A DNA stretch of 64,000 nucleotides. It comes from K23-9 sp049680365. GTDB taxonomy: Bacteria > Planctomycetota > Planctomycetia > Pirellulales > Pirellulaceae. This document shows, in pieces, positions 32,583-40,839 of this stretch. Numbering within the stretch: position 1 is the first letter of the stretch; the number at the start of each line of letters is the position of its first letter. Made by a program: the position numbers and the translations under genes. Location of the stretch: positions 18,605 to 82,604 of the forward strand of contig JBAUHQ010000430.1 of NCBI GenBank assembly GCA_049680365.1, read 5' to 3'. The notes under the pieces are model-generated. The model worked only from the letters and a program-made list of their open reading frames with translations, was not told the DNA's origin and searched no databases.

Positions 32583-33086
32583 TTACCGGGCGCATTTCCG
32601 ATTGTTCAGCAGAAACGAAACGCATTCGTTCCCCAGGACGGATCCCTGTAGTTTTATGTCGACGGAGAACTGACTTGCGAGTTCACGTCCCGTAACACCT
32701 AGTCCACCGTAACCGGCTTCGATGACAACTGCTTGGTTCGCTCCGAAAGCTATGTGTCGAATGCCTGCCAACGCTGCGCAGGAAAGACACATCGGACATG
32801 GCTCGGCCGTTGCCAGCAACCAGCATCCCTCGAGCTTCGTTTGCCCTAAAGATGCGCAAGCCGCCGCAATGGCATTCACCTCCGCGTGAGCCGACGGATT
32901 ATTCGTGGAATTGACCGTGTTACAAGCCACAACAATCTCGCGTCCTTGCGCTTGATAAATTGCCGCGCCGAACGGATTCTCTCCCTCCTGCACGCCGGAT
33001 TCGCCCGCATCCAAGGCAGCCTTCATCCATTGTTTGAGTTGCCATTGAGAAACTGTATCTGCGCACGCATCTCTATTGAGATTCAC
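32583..33086 (-). CDS. Zinc-dependent nucleoside deaminase (CMP/dCMP deaminase family)
   Basis: 167 residues if started at the GTG at 33086. An ATG at 33203 would add 39 residues that look unconserved, and the start is not settled. Zinc and catalytic motifs are SAHAEVNAI and EPCPMCLSCAAL. GENPFGAAIY precedes them, as in guanine deaminase and related cytosine/guanine deaminases. Substrate cannot be decided between guanine, cytosine derivatives and others. It stands alone on the minus strand. Confidence 0.85.
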   Translation of the reverse strand: MNLNRDACADTVSQWQLKQWMKAALDAGESGVQEGENPFGAAIYQAQGREIVVACNTVNSTNNPSAHAEVNAIAAACASLGQTKLEGCWLLATAEPCPMCLSCAALAGIRHIAFGANQAVVIEAGYGGLGVTGRELASQFSVDIKLQGSVLGNECVSFLLNNRKCAR

Positions 33087-33206
33087 TGTTAGTCGTCCAA
33101 GAATATGACGTAGGGTGGTAACTGGGCAAAACGCCAAAAACGAATGCTTGGCTACCAGTTGGTCGCCAAGCATCCAAAGTGGTCTTCTCTGGTTCAGTGC
33201 CACGGA

Positions 33207-33584
33207 CTATTTGTCGTCGGTTTCCTCAATCGCGTCCGCCTTGGCTTCGCCCAGTTCTTCAACCGAGTCCGCTTTCTTTTCCCCTTTGGATTCAAGCTGA
33301 TCGGCTTTCTTTTCGCCGATTTCTTCCAACGCATCGGCGCGCTGCTCGCCAGCGTCTTGGATTCCATCGGGAGCTTTGTCAACGCCTTCTCGGATAGTCT
33401 CCGCGGCATTCTGCGAGGCATCGCGAGTCGCCTCCGCTGCCGACTGTGACAAATCGCGAATCGTTTCAGCCTCTTGCTGAGTATTGTCTCGGATTGCATC
33501 GGCTTCGCGTTCGATTGCCGATTCATCACAGCCCACGAGGGCAAACGTGCAAATCGCCAGAACACATGTGTGTAGGATCTTCAT
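33207..33584 (-). CDS. Lipoprotein with amphipathic helical repeats
   Basis: 125 residues from the ATG at 33584, with AAGGA 10 bases upstream. The signal peptide ends in the lipobox LVGC. The mature part consists of 7- and 11-residue amphipathic repeats built on ADAxRD, AAExTRD and GEKKADxLE, similar to apolipoprotein-like or LEA-like helices. It is probably a lipid-anchored envelope protein. Osmotic or desiccation protection is a guess from composition. Confidence 0.75.
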   Translation of the reverse strand: MKILHTCVLAICTFALVGCDESAIEREADAIRDNTQQEAETIRDLSQSAAEATRDASQNAAETIREGVDKAPDGIQDAGEQRADALEEIGEKKADQLESKGEKKADSVEELGEAKADAIEETDDK

Positions 33585-33898
33585 CTCTAAATTCCTTGGT
33601 AGGGCAACGGTTGCTCGCGAGAATTCGCAAGCGGTTTGATCCATCTGGTTGCAATCACCGTGCCAAGACTGACGGGCATGACTGACGGGCACGGCATGCC
33701 TTTTGCTGTTTTGCTGCTGTATCGAGGACTTGAAATACGACGGCATCGCGACATCCAATGCCTTTTCACAGGCTCGATGCTTTCGTATTGGCAGATTTGC
33801 GAACAACCATTGACTGGAAACCAACCCATCTTAACCGCGAGAAACCTGATGGACGCCAAAGTAGATCCCCTCACGACCCACAAGCTGGCAGCTTGTGG
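33585..33898. other. Gene-free stretch
   Basis: No convincing gene. A short direct repeat of GACTGACGGGCA occurs near 33670, and a type A repeat lies at its right end. Confidence 0.45.
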
Positions 33899-33903
33899 CT
33901 ACG
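33876..33903. repeat. REP-like repeat, type A (perfect half)
   Basis: CCCACAAGCTGGCAGCTTGT plus GGCTACG, at the 3' end of the membrane protein gene. Confidence 0.85.
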
Positions 33904-34606
33904 TTGATTGCTCTGAGTCCTTCTTCAAAACCAGCTCCGCCGCGTACGCCAGCACGTCCACTGCGATGTCTGCGACAATCGCTCGGCCTTTTGCAAGCCA
34001 GGCTGCGGCGAATGACCAAACTGCGATCCATTCCATCCAGAATAGAAAGTTGAATTCATTGAGCGCTCGTTTCCAGTCTGCGCTCAAGAAGAACAGATAG
34101 CCACCCATCGCGACGAGACTCAGTAGGATGACAAAGCCACTGATCCGATAAACCCACCCTCGCTCGCGCAGATGAGGTTCATTCTCCCGCTGGGAATCAC
34201 GCGGAAAGTGATACAGTGAATAGAACGCAAGTGTCAGGAAAAACACGCCGCCGCTGATTGTATGCAGATAACCCGTCGCTGACTTTTGGAACAACGGATC
34301 GCTGTTAAAATCCAACGGAAAGAGAGCGACACCGAGAGCAGAGACACAACCGAGGTTCGCCGTCCAATTCTCAATTCGATCGTAGCCGCGGTAGCAGAAC
34401 AAGAAGATGCCAATGGCACAAAGTGTTCCGACGAAGATGTCACGCATCCCGGTGTGGTAGTAGCTACTCATGTTGTCTTGAACCGGCACGCCCATCAGCC
34501 AACCGCCAAAGAACAACATGAGGGGCAACAGCAAACCACTCACGCCAATCGCCCGTCGGATCGTCGTATAGGAAACGACTAAAACGCTAATATTCTCAGA
34601 TGCCAT
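33899..34606 (-). CDS. Multi-pass membrane protein of unknown function (DUF998-like)
   Basis: 235 residues from the ATG at 34606. About six hydrophobic helices are visible (GVSGLLLPLMLFFGGWLMG, DIFVGTLCAIGIFLFCYRG, GCVSALGVALFPLDF, SGGVFFLTLAFYSLYHF, ISGFVILLSLVAMGGYLFF, WMEWIAVWSFAAAW). The small polar loop YHTGMRD and the motif CYRGYDRIEN resemble DUF998-type proteins. Function unknown. Confidence 0.75.
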   Translation of the reverse strand: MASENISVLVVSYTTIRRAIGVSGLLLPLMLFFGGWLMGVPVQDNMSSYYHTGMRDIFVGTLCAIGIFLFCYRGYDRIENWTANLGCVSALGVALFPLDFNSDPLFQKSATGYLHTISGGVFFLTLAFYSLYHFPRDSQRENEPHLRERGWVYRISGFVILLSLVAMGGYLFFLSADWKRALNEFNFLFWMEWIAVWSFAAAWLAKGRAIVADIAVDVLAYAAELVLKKDSEQST

Positions 34607-34617
34607 CAGTTGTTCTT

Positions 34618-34680
34618 GTAGTGGCGTAGCTTGGAGCCTGCGATGAGCGATGCATGACAGGCTACGAAAGCCCACCACGT
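34618..34680. repeat. Diverged REP-like repeat
   Basis: GTAGTGGCGTAGCTTGGAGCC and GACAGGCTACGAAAGCCCACC. It lies between two minus-strand membrane protein genes. Confidence 0.55.
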
Positions 34681-34704
34681 TGCCGGTCTGATCATTGAAT
34701 AGGT

Positions 34705-34959
34705 TCACTCAATGAATTTGCCCCTACGAATAGAGATCGAGAGCAAGATGATCGAACCCACGACGGACCCGATCCAGCCACTCGATTGAATGATCGATCC
34801 ACCCTGTAGCAGATATCCGATCAAACCGCCGACAAACGAACCGGCAACTCCCAGGAAAATCGTCCGCATGCAGCCCATCGGTTGAGTCCCAGGAACGACC
34901 CCGCGAGCGATCAGTCCAACCAGAAATCCGAAAACGATCCAGCCGCTAATCCAAAACAT
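34705..34959 (-). CDS. GlsB/YeaQ/YmgE family (transglycosylase-associated) membrane protein
   Basis: 84 residues from the ATG at 34959. Three short helices carry the family pattern WIVFGFLVGLIARGVVPG, GSFVGGLIGYLLQG and GSVVGSIILLSI. YeaQ-type proteins are small stress-induced inner-membrane proteins of unknown function. The longer frame upstream overlaps a REP-like repeat and is not supported. Confidence 0.88.
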   Translation of the reverse strand: MFWISGWIVFGFLVGLIARGVVPGTQPMGCMRTIFLGVAGSFVGGLIGYLLQGGSIIQSSGWIGSVVGSIILLSISIRRGKFIE

Positions 34960-35043
34960 GTTTCTTAACCAATCGCTAAAGACGGTATTGAACGTACGTA
35001 TCCTTCTGCCTTCCATTTGGCCGCCCCACGCAACGGGAACTGT

Positions 35044-35070
35044 ATCGCAGGCTGTCAGCGTAAGCCACGT
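35044..35070. repeat. REP-like repeat, type B (diverged)
   Basis: ATCGCAGGCTGTCAGCGTAA plus GCCACG, between the divergent YeaQ-like and response-regulator genes. Confidence 0.6.
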
Positions 35071-35189
35071 CCAGGCACTGCTGAGCAATGCAAACGCTAT
35101 ACCGGAACGCGTGGCACGGCAGTTGCGAAACCAGTCTGATCGACAATCGACCTCGCCTGCACGTAAACTTGTTTTCCAACAGAGTTTGT

Positions 35190-35618
35190 ATGACTACCAA
35201 CCCTGCAACGACGACACCGTCGGCTCGCCCAAAAACCACACCGAAATCGAAATGGTCTAAGCCTATGCCAAGCGTCCTCGTCATTGATGATGACAGATCC
35301 ATCCTCGCGCTAGCCGAGAAAACGCTTTCAACGATCGCTGACATCGAAACGGCGGCAACCGCAAGCGAAGGACTCAAGAAGCTGCGTAACGGCGATTATG
35401 ACTCGGTTTTGCTCGATATTCAGTTGCCCGATCAGAACGGGTTGGCTGTCTATTGCGAGATCCGAGAGTTTGATCGACGCATCCCGGTCGTGTTCATGAC
35501 AATCGAGGCGGCCAGCAGTACAGCGATTGAAGCCATGCAGCTTGGTGCGTTCGATTACATCGGGAAACCGCTGTCAGTTGAGCCGCTACGAGACTTGATT
35601 GAGAAAGCAATCGAGTAG
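35190..35618 (+). CDS. Response regulator receiver (N-terminal part of an interrupted NtrC-type protein)
   Basis: 142 residues from ATG 35190, or 117 from the ATG at 35265 (MPSVLVIDDDRS). Receiver residues are IDDD, LLDIQLPD with the phosphoacceptor Asp, and IGKPLS with the conserved Lys. The gene ends at a TAG at 35616-35618. The same frame continues open without a gap into the AAA+ domain downstream, so this appears to be the receiver of an NtrC-family activator separated by one nonsense codon. Confidence 0.85.
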   Translation: MTTNPATTTPSARPKTTPKSKWSKPMPSVLVIDDDRSILALAEKTLSTIADIETAATASEGLKKLRNGDYDSVLLDIQLPDQNGLAVYCEIREFDRRIPVVFMTIEAASSTAIEAMQLGAFDYIGKPLSVEPLRDLIEKAIE

Positions 35619-35708
35619 CGGCAAATCAGCAGCGTTCCCGTTGCGATCAGTGCCGACGATAAATCGACGAACGAAGCGGCAGAACTTTTCATTGGTCGCG
35701 CACCGTCC

Positions 35709-36707
35709 ATGCTGGACGTTTTCAAAGCAATCGGAAAAGTGAGCAAGCAAGACGTTCCAATATTAATTCGCGGCGAGAGCGGGACGGGGAAAGAGCTCGT
35801 CGCTAGAGCACTTTACCAATACAGCCACCGTGGCGACGAGACGTTCTTAGCTGTGAACTGCGCCGCACTGCCCGACAACCTGTTGGAAAGCGAACTGTTC
35901 GGTCATGAAAAGGGGTCTTTTACCGGAGCAGAATCACGTCGCATCGGCAAATTTGAACAATGCAACGGCGGCACGCTTTTCTTGGACGAGATCGGCGACA
36001 TGGCGGCTTCCGTGCAGGCCAAGGTGTTGCGTGTGCTGCAAGAACAAAGGTTCGAGCGTGTTGGCGGCAACAAAGAACTGACTACGGACTGTCGGATCAT
36101 CGCTGCAACGAACCGACCGCTCGAACAAATGGTCATCGATGGCGAGTACCGCGAAGACCTCTTGTACCGACTCAACGGAGTCACCATCGAACTGCCCCCG
36201 CTGCGGGAACGGCTTAGCGACGTACCTGCCTTGATTCAATTCTTTATGTCACAGGCCAAGAAAGAGTTCAACAAGCCTGACCTTGAAGGGCTCGCTCCCG
36301 AGGCAGTCGAATTGTTCAAGGCTTATCACTGGCCGGGAAATGTGCGCCAACTGAGAGCCGTCATTCGACGATGTGTTCTCGATTCTGTCATGCCCGTCAT
36401 TACAGCGGATGGTCTGCCCGTCGAAATCACCAAGGGCACAGCGACTGGCAGCGTTGCATCGAATCGCGAAAACTCCGAAGGCGCCGGACTACCACAACTT
36501 GTTCAACGTTTGCTTGCAGAGAAGTCAACGGAGGTGTACGCCCAGGCAAACGAGTACATGGAGAAATTCGTGATCACTGAAGTCCTTAAATCAACCGACG
36601 GAAATCAGAGCCAAGCCGCCGAGATCCTGGGGATCACGCGAGGAAAGTTGCGTGATCGAATTTCAACTTACAACATCTCGCTAACCAGCAACGTACAGGT
36701 CGGCTAA
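35709..36707 (+). CDS. Sigma-54-type AAA+ activator with Fis HTH (C-terminal part of interrupted NtrC-type protein)
   Basis: 332 residues from the first ATG after the stop, with the frame open from 35619. Walker A is GESGTGKE. The sigma-54 contact loop is GSFTGA (a variant of GAFTGA). Walker B is GTLFLDEIGD, with the arginine-finger region REDLLYRLN and WPGNVRQLRAV. The C-terminal Fis-type HTH is NQSQAAEILGITRGKLRDRI. Starting at this ATG loses only the first turn of the AAA+ domain, so a receiver-less constitutive activator could be made. No strong Shine-Dalgarno is seen before the ATG. Confidence 0.88.
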   Translation: MLDVFKAIGKVSKQDVPILIRGESGTGKELVARALYQYSHRGDETFLAVNCAALPDNLLESELFGHEKGSFTGAESRRIGKFEQCNGGTLFLDEIGDMAASVQAKVLRVLQEQRFERVGGNKELTTDCRIIAATNRPLEQMVIDGEYREDLLYRLNGVTIELPPLRERLSDVPALIQFFMSQAKKEFNKPDLEGLAPEAVELFKAYHWPGNVRQLRAVIRRCVLDSVMPVITADGLPVEITKGTATGSVASNRENSEGAGLPQLVQRLLAEKSTEVYAQANEYMEKFVITEVLKSTDGNQSQAAEILGITRGKLRDRISTYNISLTSNVQVG

Positions 36708-36849
36708 CTCTGCATCGTCGGGCTTTCCCATACGTCCGCTTTCGCTGGCGTTTCGCATTTTCTTGGGCTCACCCCTCGGCGTGCCATAGGCGTTGTCGTC
36801 TTGGTTCGTTATCGGTTCCATCCTGGAAGAACGCAGGTAAACGATTCAA

Positions 36850-36878
36850 AGCCCTGTCTTCCTTGTGAAGGCAGGGCT
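36850..36878. terminator. Hairpin, possible terminator after the NtrC-type gene
   Basis: AGCCCTGTCTTC pairs with GAAGGCAGGGCT (one G-T pair) around a 5-base loop. There is no T-run on either side, so intrinsic termination is uncertain. It sits between convergent genes. Confidence 0.4.
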
Positions 36879-36970
36879 CACTGCGATCTAGCCCAAATCA
36901 TCGAATCCCGATAGACCGTCGCTGGCTCGGCTGAGATCATTTTTCGCGCAGCGTGGGTAGCAGTGGCAGA

Positions 36971-38449
36971 TCACTTTCTGAAACTGGGTGCCCAGGGTTT
37001 TCGCCCGTCTTTTTCTTGCAAAAATTGCGCGTCGACGGCCTGATACCAGGCGTGTAAGCGATCACGCATTTCCGCCACGCGTTCTGGCTGCTGCTGGGCA
37101 AGGTCTTTCCTTTCACCGATGTCGACGGCAAGGTCGTACAGGTGAACACGACCGTCCTCGTAACGCTCAACCAGCTTGAAATTGCCTTGGCGAATCGCAC
37201 CGCCTGGGATTCCGCCTTGGTTGCTGTAGTGCGGATAGTGCCAAAACAAAGCGTCACGCTGAAGCGTTCCGCCTTCCAAAGCTGGGCGGATGTCGATGCC
37301 ATCGATTGCGTGCTGGACATCGATTCCCGCAGCAGCAGTAATCGTTGGAAATAAATCGATCGAACAAATGGGTTCTGCCGAAACACTTCCCGGTTGGGTC
37401 ACACCGGGATAACGAACGATCCACGGCTCGCGAATGCCGCCTTCGTAAACCCAACCCTTGCCGCCGCGCAATGGCAGGTTGCTGGTGGGCAATCCTTCCG
37501 AAGTCGACAGTCCGCCGTTGTCAGACGTGAAGATCACAATCGTGTTGTCCGCGACGCCGGATTCTTCAAGCTGCTTGAGCACGCTGCCAACGGCTTGATC
37601 CATCGCTTCGACCATGGCTGCGTAGACCGCGTGTTTTTGCAATACGCGAACTTTACGCGGCTTATTGCCGAAGACTTGTTCTTCATCGCCAAACTCTTCA
37701 CCCTCGATTGCAGCGGCTTTCTGTTTGTATTTCTGCACCAGATCAGGACGACCCATCAACGGAGTATGGACCGAATAGAACGACAGGTAAGCCAGGAAAG
37801 GTTTCGCTTTGTTGGCATCAATGAACGCGGCCGTGTCACGCGAAAGGCGCGCAGGCAAGTGATCACCCGCGGGACTTTCGACTTGCATTTCTGGGTTCTC
37901 GAATGGAGCGAAGTACCGTTTTCCGGTGTAAGGGCCACCCTTGGTGTGGCCGCCGACATTGACATCAAAACCACGGTTCTGCGGATAGTACTCTTCGCTT
38001 TCGCCCAGATGCCACTTGCCAGCGAAGAACGTAGCGTAACCTTTGTCCTTCATTGCTTGAGCAATCGTGATTTCACCCAGCGGCATATTGCTGTTCAGTG
38101 GTGCGGGGTTGAATGTGCCGGGCCGTTTGCCGGAAAAGAAATTGGTCGCTTGAACTCGTGTCGGATATTTACCCGTCATCAGGCTATAACGCGTTGGCGA
38201 GCAAACGGGATTGGCTGCGTAGCCATCAGTGAACCGCATTCCCGATTCAGACAACGCGTCGATGTTCGGTGTTTCGTAAAAGCAGTCGGGATTGTTCGCG
38301 CCGATGTCCATGTAGCCCAGGTCATCGACCAAAAAGACGACTACGTTGGGCGATCTTTCTGCTGCGATGCACGTGACAACGGTTGCTTGGCAAACAAGCG
38401 AGAACGAAAACAGAATCAATGCAAAACGATGATTGGACATTTGTCGCAT
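36971..38449 (-). CDS. Type I sulfatase (formylglycine-dependent), exported
   Basis: 492 residues (489 from the second ATG at 38440). An N-terminal signal peptide (FALILFSFSLVCQATVVTCIA) precedes PNVVVFLVDDLGYMD, whose aspartates bind calcium. The maturation motif is C-S-P-T-R in NPVCSPTRYSLMTGKYPTR, so the Cys is converted to formylglycine. GKWHLGE, SDNGG and LRGGKGWVYEGG complete the active site. Marine planctomycetes have many such enzymes for sulfated polysaccharides. Substrate unknown. Confidence 0.95.
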   Translation of the reverse strand: MRQMSNHRFALILFSFSLVCQATVVTCIAAERSPNVVVFLVDDLGYMDIGANNPDCFYETPNIDALSESGMRFTDGYAANPVCSPTRYSLMTGKYPTRVQATNFFSGKRPGTFNPAPLNSNMPLGEITIAQAMKDKGYATFFAGKWHLGESEEYYPQNRGFDVNVGGHTKGGPYTGKRYFAPFENPEMQVESPAGDHLPARLSRDTAAFIDANKAKPFLAYLSFYSVHTPLMGRPDLVQKYKQKAAAIEGEEFGDEEQVFGNKPRKVRVLQKHAVYAAMVEAMDQAVGSVLKQLEESGVADNTIVIFTSDNGGLSTSEGLPTSNLPLRGGKGWVYEGGIREPWIVRYPGVTQPGSVSAEPICSIDLFPTITAAAGIDVQHAIDGIDIRPALEGGTLQRDALFWHYPHYSNQGGIPGGAIRQGNFKLVERYEDGRVHLYDLAVDIGERKDLAQQQPERVAEMRDRLHAWYQAVDAQFLQEKDGRKPWAPSFRK

Positions 38450-38651
38450 GGGAGAGGAGTACCGACGGTGAAAAGCTGCACCAAAGAACGGGCTTTAGAT
38501 TAACCCATTTGTCTGCAACTTTCTTCGTCCACTCAAGCGAGTTTTCGGTATTCCTGCGACTCGAGTCGCTCAGCCAAATCTTGGACGGTCGCCCGACGTG
38601 CCTTTTTCCAACAGCGTTTGGCGACTCGGCGACAACTCGACATTCGAGCTG

Positions 38652-38981
38652 CTACCGCGACCTATTTGTGAAATGCGGTCTGCCCAGCGTCTCTTGCGGC
38701 ATGTCGCTACGGAGAATGAGAACTCGATCTAGCCGAGTCACGGTCATGACCTCGCGAAAGAATTCGCTAACATTCTTCAGGACGACCACTTTTCCAAGTC
38801 GATTCGCATCTCGGTGCAGCAGAATCAACTGCGACAACATCAAGCTTTGGACGAGATTGATTTCGGAGCAGTCAATGACGATCTCATTGACCGTCGGCTG
38901 ACTCAGCACCACTCTAGCAGTGTCGATCAGGTCTAAGAGGGTAGGAGCAATTGAAGCGTCAAAGCTTTGCGTTGTCACCAT
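38652..38981 (-). CDS. STAS-domain protein (anti-sigma antagonist-like)
   Basis: 109 residues from the ATG at 38981, with the frame open to 39113. The body matches a STAS domain: VNEIVIDCSEINLVQSLMLS carries a serine in the usual phospho-site position (D-S-S-G in classical members, V-Q-S-L here), then GKVVVLKNVSEFFREVM and LDRVLIL. STAS proteins switch anti-sigma factors or transporters. No anti-sigma kinase gene is adjacent. Confidence 0.7.
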   Translation of the reverse strand: MVTTQSFDASIAPTLLDLIDTARVVLSQPTVNEIVIDCSEINLVQSLMLSQLILLHRDANRLGKVVVLKNVSEFFREVMTVTRLDRVLILRSDMPQETLGRPHFTNRSR

Positions 38982-39226
38982 TTCCAGGGGTTCCTCGTCA
39001 GGAGGCTTCGTCGAGTTGTAAAGACTCTTGATGCAAAAGCACACGTCGTGCCGACAGCACCCAATCCCTGCCAAGCCGCCCACAGCGTCGTGACATTCGC
39101 CGTTAGCGATCATTACCAGCGTCTAGGTCGCCATGAAGATTTCGCGATGCGAAAGCGATGCCGCCATTTCGAGCGAACTTGCTTAGCAAATAGGCAAACG
39201 ATCCAAGAACATGCCTGACCGCATGA

Positions 39227-39985
39227 TCAGACGGTCAGTTCAACTGGGTGAAATTTCACATGCTTGATCGCCGCGCCGCCGTTATAGAACTCAAACCCTG
39301 ACATCTGATAGCAATCAATGCGGCGATGCGTATGGCCAAAGACAACTCGCCGTACCGGTCGAATCAACTGTGCATCTTGGCGATCAATCCAGCGTATCAG
39401 TCGCTGGCAAGTTCGACGACGGCGATGAGCGCTAAACGCAACCGCGTTGTGCAGCCGCGCCCTCACTGCCGCATCATAAAGCTTGCTCGCATGCGGTTTT
39501 GCGATCGGCTTGTTTTGCCAAGATCGACGGTATGAAGAAAACGCCAAATCGCTGCCGCCGCCTTCGATCACATCGCCATGCAAAAACAAGGTGTCTCCAG
39601 TGATCAAGGCATCTAGTCCGCATTGAAATCGCTCCTTTGGCAATGCCCATTGGTGCAACTGTTGAACAAACGCTTGATGGGCATCATGGTTGCCACTGAG
39701 AAACACAAACTGCTTGGACGGAAAGTTTTGGTAGAACCGTTCAAGCCACTGGAGCGCCACTGCGATCGATTCGTCCTCATGTCCCAATTGACTCCAACGA
39801 AAATCGAACAAGTCGCCACCCCACACGCAAACATCACTTCGCTCAATGACTTGCCCAATCAATCGATCGTGCTGCGCAGCCGTCGAGCGGCTACTGAAAC
39901 AATGCAAGTCGGAAATAAAGCAATACTTAGTTGCCAACTCAGCTTGGTTGGTCCAACGAGCAATTTTGGGAGCGTAATCGTTCAT
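39227..39985 (-). CDS. Calcineurin-like metallophosphoesterase (LpxH-like)
   Basis: 252 residues from the ATG at 39985, which follows a GTG at 39988. The metal-binding motifs are in order: ISDLHCFS, WGGDLFDF, LSGNHDAH, LHGDVIEG and FGHTHRRID. Spacing and length fit UDP-2,3-diacylglucosamine pyrophosphatase (LpxH/LpxG-like) or related phosphatases. Assignment to lipid A synthesis is not certain. Confidence 0.85.
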   Translation of the reverse strand: MNDYAPKIARWTNQAELATKYCFISDLHCFSSRSTAAQHDRLIGQVIERSDVCVWGGDLFDFRWSQLGHEDESIAVALQWLERFYQNFPSKQFVFLSGNHDAHQAFVQQLHQWALPKERFQCGLDALITGDTLFLHGDVIEGGGSDLAFSSYRRSWQNKPIAKPHASKLYDAAVRARLHNAVAFSAHRRRRTCQRLIRWIDRQDAQLIRPVRRVVFGHTHRRIDCYQMSGFEFYNGGAAIKHVKFHPVELTV

Positions 39986-39988
39986 CAC

Positions 39989-40479
39989 TGCATTATAAGC
40001 CGCGGGATCAATTGCAAAACGGATTTATCCATTCGCAATTCACAACGGATCGAGCAAAGACGCGTGGAATTTCTTGCAGATGTGCGACACCGTCACAGGG
40101 GCCTGCTGAAACTACCACGGCGCACGCTACTGGCTGCGTCAGTTGTCCTAACGATTGCCACGGCATCCATAATCTAAGCATTGATTCTACCGATTTCGAC
40201 GTTTGACCTTTTTGCCAGCTTCTATCAGTCGGTCGGCTTTTGCGTCTACAAACCCCCCTCCCAACAGATGTTAATTCTTGGGTGTCCAATTCAGCACGCC
40301 ACGCGTCCTAAAGAACGTCATTCAATCGATCTTCAGAGCTTTTTGTCGCGATGTCGACAACGCTACATCAATCCAGCGAAACTCCGCTTTGCGTGTTCGA
40401 AAGGCACACGCTTTGCTTCTCTTAATTCAGCTGCGGCGAGCGGTAAAATTTCCAGTATCCACATTTCAAAAGGTCACAC
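39989..40479. other. Gene-free stretch of about 490 bp
   Basis: I see no gene, repeat or RNA structure I can support. Open frames on both strands lack start signals and family motifs. The promoter of the BON gene may lie at the right end. Confidence 0.5.
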
Positions 40480-40737
40480 ATGTACAAACTCATAGAGCTG
40501 GACCAAAGACTATCGCACGACGCTATCGATGATCGAATTCGCCACGACGTGGAACGCGAACTGGCTGATACAAAAAGGACTTCACTGAGACAGATCCGTT
40601 GTGATTGCCAACACGGGACTCTGCAACTTCACGGACAAGTTGACACCTTTTTCCTGAAGCAACTTGCTCAAGAACATGCAAGACGAGTGCATGGTGTTTG
40701 CCGCATTGTCAATCACATTCACGTTGTTGGCAATTGA
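40480..40737 (+). CDS. BON-domain protein
   Basis: 85 residues. AAAGG lies 6 bases before the ATG. The C-terminal ~60 residues fit a BON domain: IRCDCQHGTLQLHGQVDTFF, then LAQEHARRVHGVCRIVNHI with the usual alpha-beta-alpha pattern and central G. There is no signal peptide. BON domains bind membranes or phospholipids and occur in osmotic-shock proteins such as OsmY. Confidence 0.8.
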   Translation: MYKLIELDQRLSHDAIDDRIRHDVERELADTKRTSLRQIRCDCQHGTLQLHGQVDTFFLKQLAQEHARRVHGVCRIVNHIHVVGN

Positions 40738-40758
40738 TGCTGGCAGCTGCCGCTATCT
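40738..40758. repeat. REP-like half element, diverged
   Basis: TGCTGGCAGCTGCCGCTATC, the last trace of the family that I can find moving rightwards. Confidence 0.35.
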
Positions 40759-40839
40759 GTGTGCCAACGTCGGTTACCGGAAAAAACATGGTGCTTTCCG
40801 CAACTGAAAACACCTTCAGCTGATAAGGCTAACTCACCC

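Noticed and set aside
35616..35618. Selenocysteine or pyrrolysine recoding at the TAG
   Set aside because: Selenocysteine uses TGA, and nothing points to pyrrolysine genes here. A nonsense mutation or restart is simpler.
37394..38503. Long plus-strand open frame (369 codons)
   Set aside because: It is the antisense shadow of the sulfatase gene, which has all family motifs. The shadow has no recognisable domain.
611..40758. CRISPR array
   Set aside because: The recurring palindromes are dispersed one or two per gap, not regularly spaced, and no cas gene is present.
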